A DNA stretch of 5,903 bases, from the NCBI GenBank assembly GCA_017308345.1, contig JAFKFE010000407.1, positions 1 through 5,903 of the forward strand, given 5' to 3'. Below, in pieces: positions 5,868 through 5,903 of this stretch. Each line of letters starts with the position of its first letter. The stretch's first letter is position 1. The DNA comes from Alphaproteobacteria bacterium (GTDB lineage: Bacteria; Pseudomonadota; Alphaproteobacteria; Rhizobiales; Rhizobiaceae). The position numbers and the translations under genes are program-made. Below the pieces are notes generated by a model that saw only the letters and a list, made by a program, of their open reading frames with translations, was not told where the DNA came from and did not search any database.

Positions 5868-5903
5868 TTCGGCTCTAGGCTCCGGCGTCGGCGGGTATGT
5901 CGA

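Larger units (their letters stand above)
5574..5903. other. Upstream region without a supported gene
   Basis: These 330 bases hold the two hairpins listed separately and otherwise nothing I can identify. A 90-codon plus frame (ATG 5572 to TGA 5841) and a 68-codon minus frame (5765-5559) are open. Neither has a Shine-Dalgarno, a recognisable domain or the strong third-position GC of the real genes. The first part, to about 5640, is AT-richer than the rest of the window, as expected for control DNA. Confidence 0.5.

Noticed and set aside
5574..5903. tRNA or CRISPR in the right-hand gene-free stretch
   Set aside because: No cloverleaf with T-arm consensus and no regularly spaced direct repeats were found by eye on either strand.

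Overview
The window is GC-rich, compact and bacterial, and most likely alphaproteobacterial. The reasons are the high G+C at third codon positions, the style of the TruA C-terminus ([29 protein letters not shown]), and a Pho box of the CTGTCAC-N4-TTGTCAT type. I cannot assign an order or genus. Few bases are non-coding until about position 5446. After that comes an AT-richer regulatory stretch and then about 260 bases with no convincing gene.

Layout. Positions 2-307 (+) are the 3' end of truA (tRNA pseudouridine synthase). After a 49-base gap, three genes converge on it from the right on the minus strand. They form one tight operon, transcribed right to left. The first gene (5445-3484) encodes a 653-residue protein with a PhoU/DUF47-like C-terminal helical region and an N-terminal part of about 400 residues that I do not recognise. 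The second (3487-1877) encodes a 536-residue pyruvate phosphate dikinase (PPDK)-like protein. It has the ATP-grasp and phosphohistidine domains but no C-terminal PEP/pyruvate barrel. The third (1880-357) encodes a 507-residue CYTH-CHAD protein with intact triphosphate-tunnel and polyphosphate-binding signatures. Both junctions are 4-base stop/start overlaps (GTGA, ATGA) with strong Shine-Dalgarno sequences, so the three proteins are probably made together.

Regulation. Upstream of the first gene there is a Pho box-like 7-4-7 direct repeat (5556-5573). It overlaps a sigma70-like -35, which is followed after 17 bases by a -10 embedded in a perfect 7-bp-arm palindrome (5523-5540). The predicted leader carries a 15-codon mini-ORF in the same frame as the first gene, separated from it only by TGA and CAG.

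How the parts may work together (inference). All three proteins belong to families that handle phosphate, polyphosphate or triphosphate, and the control region looks phosphate-responsive. An attractive model is a phosphate-starvation module. The orphan PPDK core would make phosphohistidine from ATP and Pi and pass it to an acceptor other than pyruvate. The CYTH-CHAD protein would hydrolyse triphosphate or bind polyphosphate, and the PhoU-like protein would regulate or scaffold. The acceptor and the true reaction cannot be read from the sequence.
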